Origin: a virus
Virus record (IMG/VR): IMGVR_UViG_3300025418_000439
Location: 1 to 24,687 of that record
Strand: one strand, 5' to 3'
Length of the DNA stretch: 24,687 nt
The notes beneath the pieces were generated by a model, which searched no databases, was not told the origin of the DNA, and was given only the letters and a program-made list of their open reading frames with translations. Shown here one piece after another: positions 5,874-14,212 of the stretch. Every line of letters starts with the position of its first letter. The first letter of the stretch is position 1. Position numbers and translations under genes: made by a program.

Positions 5874-8800
5874 TTAGGTTGGTGCTAAAGCATTTGCTGC
5901 TGCTAAGGTTTGGTTAGCTACATCTTGTGGGCTAACACTAGTTAATTGTCCTGCAGGTGTTGTAGATGTATTGGTGCCTGTTGTTGCTAGAGGCACAGTT
6001 GGATATGGCACATAATTTTGTGTTAGACCATATTGAACACCTTGACCTCGACCTGTGGCCATTTGTTGTTGTGTGTTTGGACCATAGATCTGAGCAAATC
6101 CTGGCACAGCGGGTGCAGGTGTCGTCATTTGCACTTGATTATTGTAAACATCACGTGCTAGGAAAGCACCAGGTTGATATGTTGGTGTAGCTGTGCCCTG
6201 TGCGGCCGCTTGTGTAAATTCACTAGGATATGATATAGCCGCTGGTGAAATTAACTGTCCTAGGTTAACAGCATTCGGGTTACCAAATGGAGTAGCAGGG
6301 GCATTAACAGCGTTAGTATTATAATTAGCAAGATCGGCCATATTTTGTGCATAACCATGTTGACCCCAATAGTATTGATCTATGCCGGGTTGACCGCCTG
6401 TTTGATAAAAAGGTGTTGGTTCAATAAATCCTGGATTAACTCCTGGATTGACCAATCCCGCACCATTGTAGGTTGGGATTGGGAAAAACTGTTGTTGATA
6501 ATTTGGTGCTGAAGGTAATTTGGCTGTGGCCACTTTGGCTATCAAATAACCTGCTGCAATGGCCATAGCAATATCACTAGCTGACCATCCGCTGGTATCG
6601 ACAGGAGTGCCATCTGATAAAGTATATGGGGCTTTTGGTGGAGTAATGCCAGTGCCACTAGGTGTTCCACCAGCAGGACCTGTTGTGGGTGTAGGCGTAG
6701 TTGTTTGTCCAGGTATATTTGGAACTGGAGTATTGGCACCTGGTGTTGGAGTTATAGTTGTAGCTGTTCCGCCTGTGCCGGGCGCTGTGCCTGGTGATAT
6801 ACCAGTGCCACCAGCTGTTCCACCTGCTGTGCCACCTGCGGACGAACCCGCAACTGCACCGCCTACAACACCGGCACCTGTAGCTACAGTAGTTGGACTA
6901 ACTGGTCCTGAGGTTGTAGTTTGCCCAGTAGTGCCATCGGTAGTGCTGGTAGTGCCATTTGGACTAGTAGTTGTTGTAGTGCCATCTGATGCAGTAGTTG
7001 TTGAAGCACCGTTTGGAGCATTGGTTGTTGTGGTTCCAGTATTTGGGTTGGTGGTTGTTACTGTATTTGGTTCTGTTGGGCTGACAGGCTGAACTGGTGC
7101 AGTAGTAGCACCACCACCACCGCCACCTCCACCGCCTGCGGCTGCTGCAACGGTGCCTCCAACTGCGGCTGTTCCTGCTAGGACTTGTCCAACAGTTAAT
7201 CCACCAGTGCCCGGAGTTTGGCTAACAACATCGCCAGTAGCACTATTGCTGGTCACTGTAGATCCATCTGCCATAGTTTCTGTTACTGTGCCATCTGCGT
7301 TTGAAACAGAATTTACTACTGTTTCTGAAGGATTTGCTGGAGCAGGTGGAGGTGCTGTGCCTCCAGTTGTTGGAATTGGTTCTGGTGTTGTTTGTAATTG
7401 AACAGTAACACCAGTCTGCATATTACCATCAATACTAATTGGCTGACCACTAGCAATAGCTTCATTGTATTGATCTAATGGAACTGTTTGTCCACCATTC
7501 ATAACAACATATTGTCCAGCACTTGGATCATTGGTTGGATTAAAATTAGAATCTAATAATGTATTTGGTTCAGCATCACTAACAACACCAGTTGATGTTA
7601 AATTATATGGTGCAGGTAAATTTGCAGGTGCCACTGGACCTGTGGTAGAAATTGGTTGTGTAGATGTTGCACCACTAGCATCTGTTGTTGTTACTGTTCC
7701 ATCTGTGGGGTTAGTTACTATAGTTGAATTGGTTAATGGATCTGTAGTTGTTACAGTTCCTGCGGGATCAACTGTGGCATTAACACCACTAGAAGTTGAA
7801 ATGGTTGTTGAACCATCTGGTGCAGTAGTAATATCAGCAGGAGGAACTGGGTCAGTGCTAGGAGTTATAGTTCCATTGGCAATGCCAGTTTGTGCTTCAG
7901 TAACTGCAGGAGTTAGTGCATCACTTAGGGCTTGTATACCATAAGCTGTTGCATATGATAGTGCAGCACCTTGTAGAATTTGTCCTGGTGTTTCACCTTT
8001 GACAGCACCGGCTGTTGCATTAGCCACAGCGGCTCCCAGTGGTCCAGCAACTATACTACCAGCAATAGTTGCTAGGGTTCCCCAACCACCTGGAATAATT
8101 TTACCAACTGCTTTGTCAAGACTAGCAAATAAATCACCAATACCTCCCAATGGATTACCATTTGGATTTTGATAATTTTGTATCACTGATGCTGGAGTGG
8201 CCGCATTAAAACCACCCATTGTTATTGGATTATAATTTTGATTTAAATTGGTATTGACCAATCCAGTCCAAGCAGGAGCATTTGTTATATTGGTTAATAC
8301 ATTATTGCCTCTAGCTACTTCAGAATTAGTAAATGCTTGATTAGCTGTTAACTGTGCTTGTTCAGCCGCTTGCTGTTTTGCGGCCGAAGCAGTTTGTGCC
8401 GCTTGATAAGCCGCAACTGCTTGTGCATTTTGTTGAGCCTGTGCCTGTGCTTGTGCTTGTGCCGCTTGTTGTGCCTGTTGTTGTTGTGTAACATAGGCCT
8501 GATTAGCGGCTAACTGTGCTTGTTCTGGTGCTTGCTGTGCGGCTTCAATTGCAGGAGCTGCGGCTTGTGCTGCCGCTACTTGCTGTGCTTGTTGTGCAGC
8601 AAATTGTTGTGCCTGTGCTTGTGCGGCCTGTTCTTGTTGTTGCAGTTGTGTAGTTAATGTTTGATTGGCAGCTAGTTGTGCTTGTATTGGCGCTTGCTGT
8701 TGTTGTGCTGAAGCAGTTTGTGCCGCTTGATAGGCAGCAACTGCCTGTGCCTGTTGTTGTCCCTGTGCTTGTGCGGCCTGATAAGCTGTTTGATTAGCTG

Positions 8801-9530
8801 TGGCCTGTTGTTGTGCCATTTGAATACTAGCAGGTGATGCATAGTTTGGCACAGTTGGATCAACACTTTGATATTTTACAACAGAAGTTTGTCCAGTAGA
8901 TGGATCAACGTTTGTTACTGAAGTATATGGTAAACTTGATATATAGGCCTGTTGTTTGGCAGTAGCAAGATCCGTTGTGGTAGCGTTTTGTGTTTGTGTA
9001 AACTGTTGTTGTGATAATGGTGCTACAGGACCAGTTGCACCCGTAGCAGGTTTTAAATCTTGGCCAACAGGAGTATAGTTGTTGCCTGAATTTGTTGAGT
9101 TAATTTGATACCATTGTGCTGGAGCACCTGTAGTAGGATCAGCAGGAATAGCCACATACTGTGTGCCATTGGGACTGGTCACTGTGCCATTAGATGTGGT
9201 AGGATCTGGCAATTTAAATGCGGCCTGTGCAGCAGTTGTTTGTTGTATCTTTTGTGTTTGTTGTTGCGCTACCTGTAGAGTCTGTGGACTAACATAATTA
9301 GGCATTGATGGATTAATGGTCTGAAATTGAGTGCCAGTAATTCCATACTGTTGTGCCACTGTGGGATCTAATGTAGATGTTGGTGTATAATTGGCTGAAA
9401 CTGATTGTTGAACAAAGTTGTTTATAACAGCCGCTGTTTGACCGGCTGCAATAGCACTTTTAACCGTGGCCTGCTGTGCTGGTGTTAGATAGTTATAATT
9501 AGGAATCTGTGAAGTAGTTAAGGTGGCCAT
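5874..9530 (-). CDS. Giant repeat-rich internal virion (ejection) protein
   Basis: 1218 residues from the ATG at 9530 (MATLTTSQIPNYNYLTPAQQ). The frame is open upstream to 9611, but that start would overlap the chaperone gene by 65 bases. The first half is a Gln/Ala-rich helical region with a 54-codon tandem repeat. The middle has a hydrophobic, Gly/Ala-rich stretch (coded around 8006-8085) that could cross a membrane, then Thr/Asn/Asp/Gly repeats of adhesin style (SPNGTTSTTDGTTGQ) and a nine-Gly run. Another possible membrane helix (SDIAMAIAAGYLIAKVATAKL) is coded at about 6517-6580. The size, helical repeats and potential membrane segments fit the large ejection proteins of podoviruses (analogues of P22 gp16/gp20 or T7 gp16), but no lytic motif is visible. 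There is no ribosome binding site; see the 14-base motif at 9528-9541. Confidence 0.68.
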   Translation of the reverse strand: MATLTTSQIPNYNYLTPAQQATVKSAIAAGQTAAVINNFVQQSVSANYTPTSTLDPTVAQQYGITGTQFQTINPSMPNYVSPQTLQVAQQQTQKIQQTTAAQAAFKLPDPTTSNGTVTSPNGTQYVAIPADPTTGAPAQWYQINSTNSGNNYTPVGQDLKPATGATGPVAPLSQQQFTQTQNATTTDLATAKQQAYISSLPYTSVTNVDPSTGQTSVVKYQSVDPTVPNYASPASIQMAQQQATANQTAYQAAQAQGQQQAQAVAAYQAAQTASAQQQQAPIQAQLAANQTLTTQLQQQEQAAQAQAQQFAAQQAQQVAAAQAAAPAIEAAQQAPEQAQLAANQAYVTQQQQAQQAAQAQAQAQAQQNAQAVAAYQAAQTASAAKQQAAEQAQLTANQAFTNSEVARGNNVLTNITNAPAWTGLVNTNLNQNYNPITMGGFNAATPASVIQNYQNPNGNPLGGIGDLFASLDKAVGKIIPGGWGTLATIAGSIVAGPLGAAVANATAGAVKGETPGQILQGAALSYATAYGIQALSDALTPAVTEAQTGIANGTITPSTDPVPPADITTAPDGSTTISTSSGVNATVDPAGTVTTTDPLTNSTIVTNPTDGTVTTTDASGATSTQPISTTGPVAPANLPAPYNLTSTGVVSDAEPNTLLDSNFNPTNDPSAGQYVVMNGGQTVPLDQYNEAIASGQPISIDGNMQTGVTVQLQTTPEPIPTTGGTAPPPAPANPSETVVNSVSNADGTVTETMADGSTVTSNSATGDVVSQTPGTGGLTVGQVLAGTAAVGGTVAAAAGGGGGGGGGATTAPVQPVSPTEPNTVTTTNPNTGTTTTNAPNGASTTTASDGTTTTTSPNGTTSTTDGTTGQTTTSGPVSPTTVATGAGVVGGAVAGSSAGGTAGGTAGGTGISPGTAPGTGGTATTITPTPGANTPVPNIPGQTTTPTPTTGPAGGTPSGTGITPPKAPYTLSDGTPVDTSGWSASDIAMAIAAGYLIAKVATAKLPSAPNYQQQFFPIPTYNGAGLVNPGVNPGFIEPTPFYQTGGQPGIDQYYWGQHGYAQNMADLANYNTNAVNAPATPFGNPNAVNLGQLISPAAISYPSEFTQAAAQGTATPTYQPGAFLARDVYNNQVQMTTPAPAVPGFAQIYGPNTQQQMATGRGQGVQYGLTQNYVPYPTVPLATTGTNTSTTPAGQLTSVSPQDVANQTLAAANALAPT
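8337..8792 (-). repeat. 54-codon tandem repeat in the ejection protein
   Basis: The coded anchor ANQ recurs at 8337, 8499, 8661 and 8790 on the plus strand, with spacings of 162, 162 and 129 bases. Units carry variants of AVAAYQAAQTASA and EQAQLAANQ. The exact 54-codon period with frame kept suggests duplication inside the gene followed by divergence, and an 11-codon loss in the N-terminal-most unit. Confidence 0.8.
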
Positions 9531-9541
9531 AGTAGTATTTA
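9531..9541 (-). promoter_or_regulatory. TAAATACTACT motif immediately before the ejection gene start
   Basis: The 16-base spacer between the chaperone stop and the ATG at 9530 ends in TAAATACTACT. The sequence including the ATG is identical over 14 bases to that at 18719-18732. No ribosome binding site is present. If TAAATA is a T4-late-type core ending at -6, transcription would begin on the A of the ATG. This is inference from geometry. Confidence 0.35.
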
Positions 9542-9546
9542 CCGGA

Positions 9547-9978
9547 TTATAACCATGTAGGTTTTGTAGGCCACTCAATTGTCGCAGGGAATCCTGACTG
9601 CTGTGGCACATCTAATAATGCTTGTCTATATGCGATCAATTGATTCTGTTGATCAGCAGTTAGTGTAGAATACCAAACAGGATTTACACGATCAATTTGA
9701 GATAATAGATCATTACGAATATTTCTAGTTTGACTAATAATTGTTGTAGAATCTATTAACCATTGTTTTGAAGTATAATCCCAGTTGGCCAAAGGATGAG
9801 GTTTATCATCTTTTTGTATTGCTGTTTTTGTTGCTATATCAATATAATGTTTATCACCATCATAATATCCTTCTACATAATGTTCAGTAGGTAAATTTGC
9901 CGCAATGGAATCATTATCGGATATTGACAATGTTTGAATTATTTGCCCGGTAGCAGGATCGTATTTGGTATATATCAT
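9547..9978 (-). CDS. Tail (fibre) assembly chaperone, APC-type
   Basis: 143 residues from the ATG at 9978 (MIYTKYDPATGQIIQTLSIS). This start overlaps the fibre stop as ATGA. A longer frame from 10002 would extend 28 bases into the fibre gene. The C-terminal 60 residues have the pattern RNDLLSQIDRVNPVWYSTLTAD..YRQALLDVPQQSGFPATIEWPTKP, which is the hallmark of the phage tail assembly chaperone family (Phage_tail_APC): R-x-x-R-D-x-LL, then YR-x-AL-x-D-x-P, ending WP-x-x-P. Such proteins help fibres fold or attach and normally sit directly after a fibre gene, as here. No strong ribosome binding site is seen, so coupling is likely. Confidence 0.75.
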   Translation of the reverse strand: MIYTKYDPATGQIIQTLSISDNDSIAANLPTEHYVEGYYDGDKHYIDIATKTAIQKDDKPHPLANWDYTSKQWLIDSTTIISQTRNIRNDLLSQIDRVNPVWYSTLTADQQNQLIAYRQALLDVPQQSGFPATIEWPTKPTWL

Positions 9979-11408
9979 CTTAATAAATTGTTTACTTGGC
10001 ATAGGCCATTTAAAAGATTAAGCGAACCACTGGTCAAAGATGGAAGAGCATAACCAAATTGTAAGAAATAGCTATAGGTAGTTCCTGGAGTAACTCCGGC
10101 TGAAGTTGGTAAAACATCAGGCACAGTTAAATTAACAAATCCATACCATGTTTGACTAGTGCCACCACCTTGATTTTGTTGTATAGGTAAACTGTAAGCA
10201 GAATAGATTTGATCGTATTGATAAGTTACTCCATTAAACCAATATCTAACCACTGTTGCTGATAACAATGGTTGTTGTGCTCCTGATCCACTTGCTGTGA
10301 CTGTATAATTTGCCTGTGCATTTACAATAACGTTTTGAAAAGTAACACCATAAGGAGTAGAAAAGTTAGGTGTTACATTAGCAGCCATTTGTGGATAATA
10401 GTATGGTCCACCGCCCACAGTCAAACTAAAACTAGGTTGATATGTTGTTGATGTAACAATAGTCGATGTTACGCTGTTAGGTTGCATAACCAATCTAGGA
10501 ACTGTATTGGCATTAAATGCACCTGATGTAATAAGACCCGTTACTTGTAAATTACCTCCAATACTGACATTTGATCCAATAGTTGCAAATCCACCAATAA
10601 CAGCATTGTTACCAACTTTTAAATTGGTTCCAATAGTGGTATTGCCACCCATATAAGCATTACCAGTGTTACCATCAAACCAAAAACCTCTTCCTGAATT
10701 AACTTCTAGGGTTGCACCTGTGCTGACAATAGTATTAGCTACTAACACATTGCCTGCGATTTTATCTGCGGTAATAGTGCCTGTAGCAATTTGTTGTGCT
10801 GTAATAGTATTAGCTTGAATATTGTTGGCAGTAATAGTATTGGCCGCAATTTGCACATTGGTAATTGTGGCTGTGGCTATTTGCACATTGGTCACTGCTT
10901 GTGATTGAATACTATTTGTTGTTACTAAATTATTTGAAATAGTTGCCAACACAATAGGCACATTGTCTGGCACTGGTTGATAGTATTGGTTAGGTGCTGT
11001 GGGAGACACTTGAAAGCTGATAGTATTGCCACCACTGGTAGTATACCATAGGCCTTTGGTAGTGCCAAAGCCACCTACAACCTGTGTCCATTGATAGTCT
11101 GTGGGGTTGGAACTTTCTGTATTGGTTGATGAATTGTAGATGCCATAGTAATTGGCCATGGTGCTGTTGCTGGTAAAGCCAGATGATCCAGTAGCCGAGT
11201 TAGCATACTTGACATCCATATAACCATTTACATAGCCAATAATACCAACATTACTAAAAATAGCATTGTTGCTACTGACCTGAACAACGTTACCAAGGTT
11301 TACATTGCTGGATGCATTGACCGTGCCAACACTTGCTAACAAATAGTTGATACTTTGTATAACATTGACTGGTGGTGTAGAAGTAGTTAATCCAAAATTT
11401 GTAGCCAT
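9975..11408 (-). CDS. Tail fibre / tail tip protein
   Basis: 477 residues. An N-terminal domain of about 170 residues is followed by short-period repeats ITANNIQANTITAQQIATGTITADKIA (here split by nature into units of about eight residues), typical of trimeric shaft segments in tail-tip and fibre proteins. A second repeat set with hexapeptide-like GGNTTIGTNLKVGNNAVIGG units suggests a left-handed or trimeric beta-helix. The C-terminal 180 residues are a separate beta-rich domain, possibly the receptor-binding end. It starts by a TAATG overlap with the nozzle gene and is followed by its likely chaperone. No enzyme motif is visible. Confidence 0.7.
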   Translation of the reverse strand: MATNFGLTTSTPPVNVIQSINYLLASVGTVNASSNVNLGNVVQVSSNNAIFSNVGIIGYVNGYMDVKYANSATGSSGFTSNSTMANYYGIYNSSTNTESSNPTDYQWTQVVGGFGTTKGLWYTTSGGNTISFQVSPTAPNQYYQPVPDNVPIVLATISNNLVTTNSIQSQAVTNVQIATATITNVQIAANTITANNIQANTITAQQIATGTITADKIAGNVLVANTIVSTGATLEVNSGRGFWFDGNTGNAYMGGNTTIGTNLKVGNNAVIGGFATIGSNVSIGGNLQVTGLITSGAFNANTVPRLVMQPNSVTSTIVTSTTYQPSFSLTVGGGPYYYPQMAANVTPNFSTPYGVTFQNVIVNAQANYTVTASGSGAQQPLLSATVVRYWFNGVTYQYDQIYSAYSLPIQQNQGGGTSQTWYGFVNLTVPDVLPTSAGVTPGTTYSYFLQFGYALPSLTSGSLNLLNGLCQVNNLLR

Positions 11409-13042
11409 TATCTTGTGTCTTGAACCTTGGTTATTTGCCAGTTAAGGGCTGAACATTGCCAAGTGTCTACACTACTGTTGCCAGATAATTTAACGCTGGT
11501 AATACGTTTTTCATTTTGGTTGATCTGTGCCCATGGATTATCTGTTTGTATTGCAACATTAACACTTGGTTTATAAACGCTAGTGCTACCAACGCTGTCA
11601 CTACCACCCACGGTAACAGTGATATTGCCAGTGCCATATGCTTCTGGATACACGCGATGCACTTGGATACTGGCTGAATAGTCTTGACCAAATGAAATGT
11701 TGTCACGTTCAAATTGGCTAGCAATATTACCAGTAACAAAACTGGTTCCTGTGTCTTTTTCAATTAACTGCACATTGCCTGCACCTGAACTGTAGACCAC
11801 ACAACGATTGGCTAGGTTAGGTGTAGTGCCTGACCAAGTTGGGCTTTCACAGGCCGCAGTAGCTTGAGCCACTTGACGTGGAGGATTCCAACAGTCTAGA
11901 TCATAACGATAACTTAGCATTTGGTTACAGAATCCAGTAGATGATAAATCTGGATAGTAAATTTCAATTTGATACTTTTTACTGTTATGAACCATAAAGA
12001 TTTGGTTAGTGTAATTGGGATTCAAATTTGAGTAGAAATAGTTTTTAATACGTTGGTCACCAATAGGTGTAAAGTTTTGACCATTGAATGCCCAAATGTC
12101 TCTTGCGTCTACACCATAGGCTGTGTTGTCAACAATAGCAAAACAGTTTTCGTTGATTAGACCACGACCATCTGTGACTTTGGTAAATGCAAACACAGGA
12201 GCGGAAGTAGATGTATATGAAATAGGACTCATTAACACACAGTCCCAATAACTGAATATGTAAAAATTACCGTTGAGTGTAAAGCCATCAACTAAGGCGC
12301 CACGAACTGCAATTTCTAGTTGGTTAGCTACGTTGGTCAGTGTAGGTGCCCATGTGGTTGGTCCTGAATTAAGACCAAAGTTTTGACTCCACAATAGTGT
12401 AGTTGGTAGGCTTTGAACTGTGCCACCGCCTGGAACCACGTTAGCATTTACGTTGCCAGTTAGGTTACCGGCAACCAATAGAGATCCTACGTTTGGACTG
12501 TTGTAGACACGCAGGAATCCGGCAGTTACACTTGAATACAAGGGAACAATATTGCCACTGCCGTTAAATCCAACTTCATAGTTCCAAACATAGTTGTCAG
12601 GAGCATTGTCATATAAACGTATCTGTCCCCAACCACTGGCGCCTGGATAAAAATACATAGGTGGATTGATTTGATCATTTAGAAATACCACTTGACCATT
12701 CCAGCTGGCTGTGATCACTGTGTTGGCATTGTAACCTGAAAACGTGCCTACTGAAGGAGTAATGTTAGTAATACCAGCTGAGTCGATAGCATACCATTGA
12801 CCACCCTCTGTTGCTACAATAAACCAAAATACATCATTGTATCCAAACCCTGATGTAACAAAAATTGCTGTTCCCGGCACTTGGCTAAGAATGTATTGCT
12901 CACCTAATACTGAATTTATTGCACGAACATTGGTTTCAACGTTGTAGCCTGCATTGTATTCATTGGCACTCAAGGCGCTTGAAGGCACGTCGGGTGTAAA
13001 CGACATTTTTGTAAAAGGTGTTTTTACCATCTGAACAGCCAT
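11408..13042 (-). CDS. Tail nozzle protein (beta-propeller type, P22 gp10/SU10 nozzle-like)
   Basis: 544 residues, rich in beta-strand patterns and aromatic residues, without signal or membrane segments. Repeated blade-like units are visible: DVFWFIVATEGGQWYAID, GQVVFLNDQINPPMYF, DNTAYGVDARDIWAFNGQ. The last one, followed by a short loop and IKNYFYSNLN, is the typical 'D-x-I-W-x-F-x-G' step I associate with podovirus tail nozzle or stopper proteins. Its position downstream of the adaptor and before the ejection proteins agrees with P22 and SU10 gene order. It would close the tail channel until infection. The ribosome binding site AAGGA lies 8 bases before the ATG. Confidence 0.68.
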   Translation of the reverse strand: MAVQMVKTPFTKMSFTPDVPSSALSANEYNAGYNVETNVRAINSVLGEQYILSQVPGTAIFVTSGFGYNDVFWFIVATEGGQWYAIDSAGITNITPSVGTFSGYNANTVITASWNGQVVFLNDQINPPMYFYPGASGWGQIRLYDNAPDNYVWNYEVGFNGSGNIVPLYSSVTAGFLRVYNSPNVGSLLVAGNLTGNVNANVVPGGGTVQSLPTTLLWSQNFGLNSGPTTWAPTLTNVANQLEIAVRGALVDGFTLNGNFYIFSYWDCVLMSPISYTSTSAPVFAFTKVTDGRGLINENCFAIVDNTAYGVDARDIWAFNGQNFTPIGDQRIKNYFYSNLNPNYTNQIFMVHNSKKYQIEIYYPDLSSTGFCNQMLSYRYDLDCWNPPRQVAQATAACESPTWSGTTPNLANRCVVYSSGAGNVQLIEKDTGTSFVTGNIASQFERDNISFGQDYSASIQVHRVYPEAYGTGNITVTVGGSDSVGSTSVYKPSVNVAIQTDNPWAQINQNEKRITSVKLSGNSSVDTWQCSALNWQITKVQDTR

Positions 13043-13045
13043 AAT

Positions 13046-13345
13046 TTATCCTTGTGAAATATTGCCGGTTATGTTTGGGTTTTCCCATAACCATGTAGAA
13101 GTATTTAATGTGTATTCTGGTCCTGGTTTTGGTGCATAAAATACATCATTGTCTGCGTCATAGGTAAAACCAAAACCAGCGTAATTGGCTCTTAGAGCTG
13201 TGCCACCATTTCTATGAACATTGCCATAGGTATTGTAACTTGTTTGTATCCATTCATTTGGATTAGATAGAGTATTGATAAAATCTTGTTCAGCACGTAT
13301 TACCTGTTGAACTTTTCCATTAACGACTTGTGCAAAATGACTCAT
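13046..13345 (-). CDS. Conserved 99-residue virion-associated protein of aquatic phages
   Basis: 99 residues beginning MSHFAQVVNGKVQQVIRAEQDFI, followed by EWIQTSYNTYGNVHRNGG, LRANYAGFGFTYDADNDVFYAPKP and a WLWENP end. I recognise this pattern from small proteins that occur near fibre genes in cyanophages and other aquatic phages; the function is not known to me. It has two aromatic-rich beta segments and no cysteine, signal peptide or membrane helix. The ribosome binding site AAGGAA lies 5 bases before the ATG. It sits between the glycine-rich adhesin-like gene and the nozzle gene, which favours a structural or fibre-attachment role, by context only. Confidence 0.75.
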   Translation of the reverse strand: MSHFAQVVNGKVQQVIRAEQDFINTLSNPNEWIQTSYNTYGNVHRNGGTALRANYAGFGFTYDADNDVFYAPKPGPEYTLNTSTWLWENPNITGNISQG

Positions 13346-13354
13346 TTCTGTTCC

Positions 13355-14212
13355 TTAAGCTGTGTAACTACCTGAGGTAGTAAATGTCATTACAGTATTT
13401 CCAAGACCATCTGTTGTGACTGTTGGTGAACCTGTTGTGTATCCTGTGTAGCTGGCTGTGGGCACAGAAATAATAACAACACCAGATCCACCAGCACCTG
13501 ATTGAACAGAACTAGATCCAGAGCCGTTACGTGCTCCACCGCCACCGCCACCAGTATTGGCAGTTCCGTCAGTTCCATTTGTTCCACTATAGCCACCGGC
13601 ACCGCCGCCACCAAGACCGCCTGATCCACCTGGATTTGAGTCCGATCCACCGCCACCGCCACCTGCATAATAAGTTGATGTTCCAGTAATACTACTTGCT
13701 AGACCAATACCACCGTTACCTGGTGTTTGTTGATCAGCGGCATTGCCACCTGCGGCTCCTGCGCCACCACCACCTGCACCAGATCCACCATAGGGAGGAC
13801 CAGCTGGCACATTACCACCTGCATTACCTTGGCCACTTGTGCCTGCGGCACCAGAACCACCTGAGCCTCCACCAAAACTACCACCACCAGAACCACCAGA
13901 ACTTGGTGCTTGGTTTGTAAATGCTCCGCCTCCACCACCACCTATGGCTGTATTACCAAATGCAGTAGAATTAAATCCTTGAAAACCTGTGGTATATGTT
14001 CCAATGGCTGCAGGAGCGCCACCGCCAATAACAAATGAATAATTTGTGCCAGGTGTTAAGGTCTGTGTGCCAGATAATAGACCACCAGCACCACCACCAC
14101 CACCGCCCTGGCTACCGCCTGAACCACCACCAGCTACTATTAAATAACTGGCTGAATATGGAGCAGCGGCACTTTCAGCAAGATACCAACTTTGACGTTG
14201 TGCGCCAAACAT
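13355..14212 (-). CDS. Glycine-rich adhesin-like tail protein
   Basis: 285 residues. After MFGAQRQSWYLAESAAAPYS comes SYLIVAGGGSGGSQGGGGGG, the entry sequence of the widespread phage glycine-rich domain. Many Gly-rich segments follow (for example GGSGAGGGGAGAAGG), broken by variable loops such as FTNQAPSSGG, YYAGGGGGGSDSNPG and ARNGSGSSSVQS. The domain closes with GSGVVIISVPTA and a short beta end. Packed polyglycine-II helices with receptor-binding loops are known from gp38-type adhesins of T2/S16-like phages, and a similar architecture is plausible here. The gene overlaps the stop of the long fibre as TAATG, with AAAGGA about 8 bases upstream. It could be a tip protein of that fibre. Confidence 0.72.
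   Translation of the reverse strand: MFGAQRQSWYLAESAAAPYSASYLIVAGGGSGGSQGGGGGGAGGLLSGTQTLTPGTNYSFVIGGGAPAAIGTYTTGFQGFNSTAFGNTAIGGGGGGAFTNQAPSSGGSGGGSFGGGSGGSGAAGTSGQGNAGGNVPAGPPYGGSGAGGGGAGAAGGNAADQQTPGNGGIGLASSITGTSTYYAGGGGGGSDSNPGGSGGLGGGGAGGYSGTNGTDGTANTGGGGGGARNGSGSSSVQSGAGGSGVVIISVPTASYTGYTTGSPTVTTDGLGNTVMTFTTSGSYTA

Noticed and set aside
7101-7140. Run of nine glycine codons as a programmed frameshift or assembly error
   Set aside because: The frame continues on both sides with the same composition, so no frameshift is needed.
6559-7944. Long plus-strand reading frames opposite the ejection gene (for example 177 and 137 residues, Val/Pro/Gly-rich)
   Set aside because: They are antisense shadows of Thr/Gly/Asn/Ala-rich codons, with repetitive composition and no ribosome binding sites.
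9531-9611. Longer start of the ejection gene at 9611 (MCHSSQDSL)
   Set aside because: It would overlap the chaperone gene out of frame by 65 bases and has no ribosome binding site; MATLTTSQIP at 9530 is the natural N-terminus.
9979-10002. Longer start of the assembly chaperone at 10002 (MPSKQFIK)
   Set aside because: The ATG at 9978 gives the common ATGA overlap and a typical family N-terminus; the longer form has no better signal.
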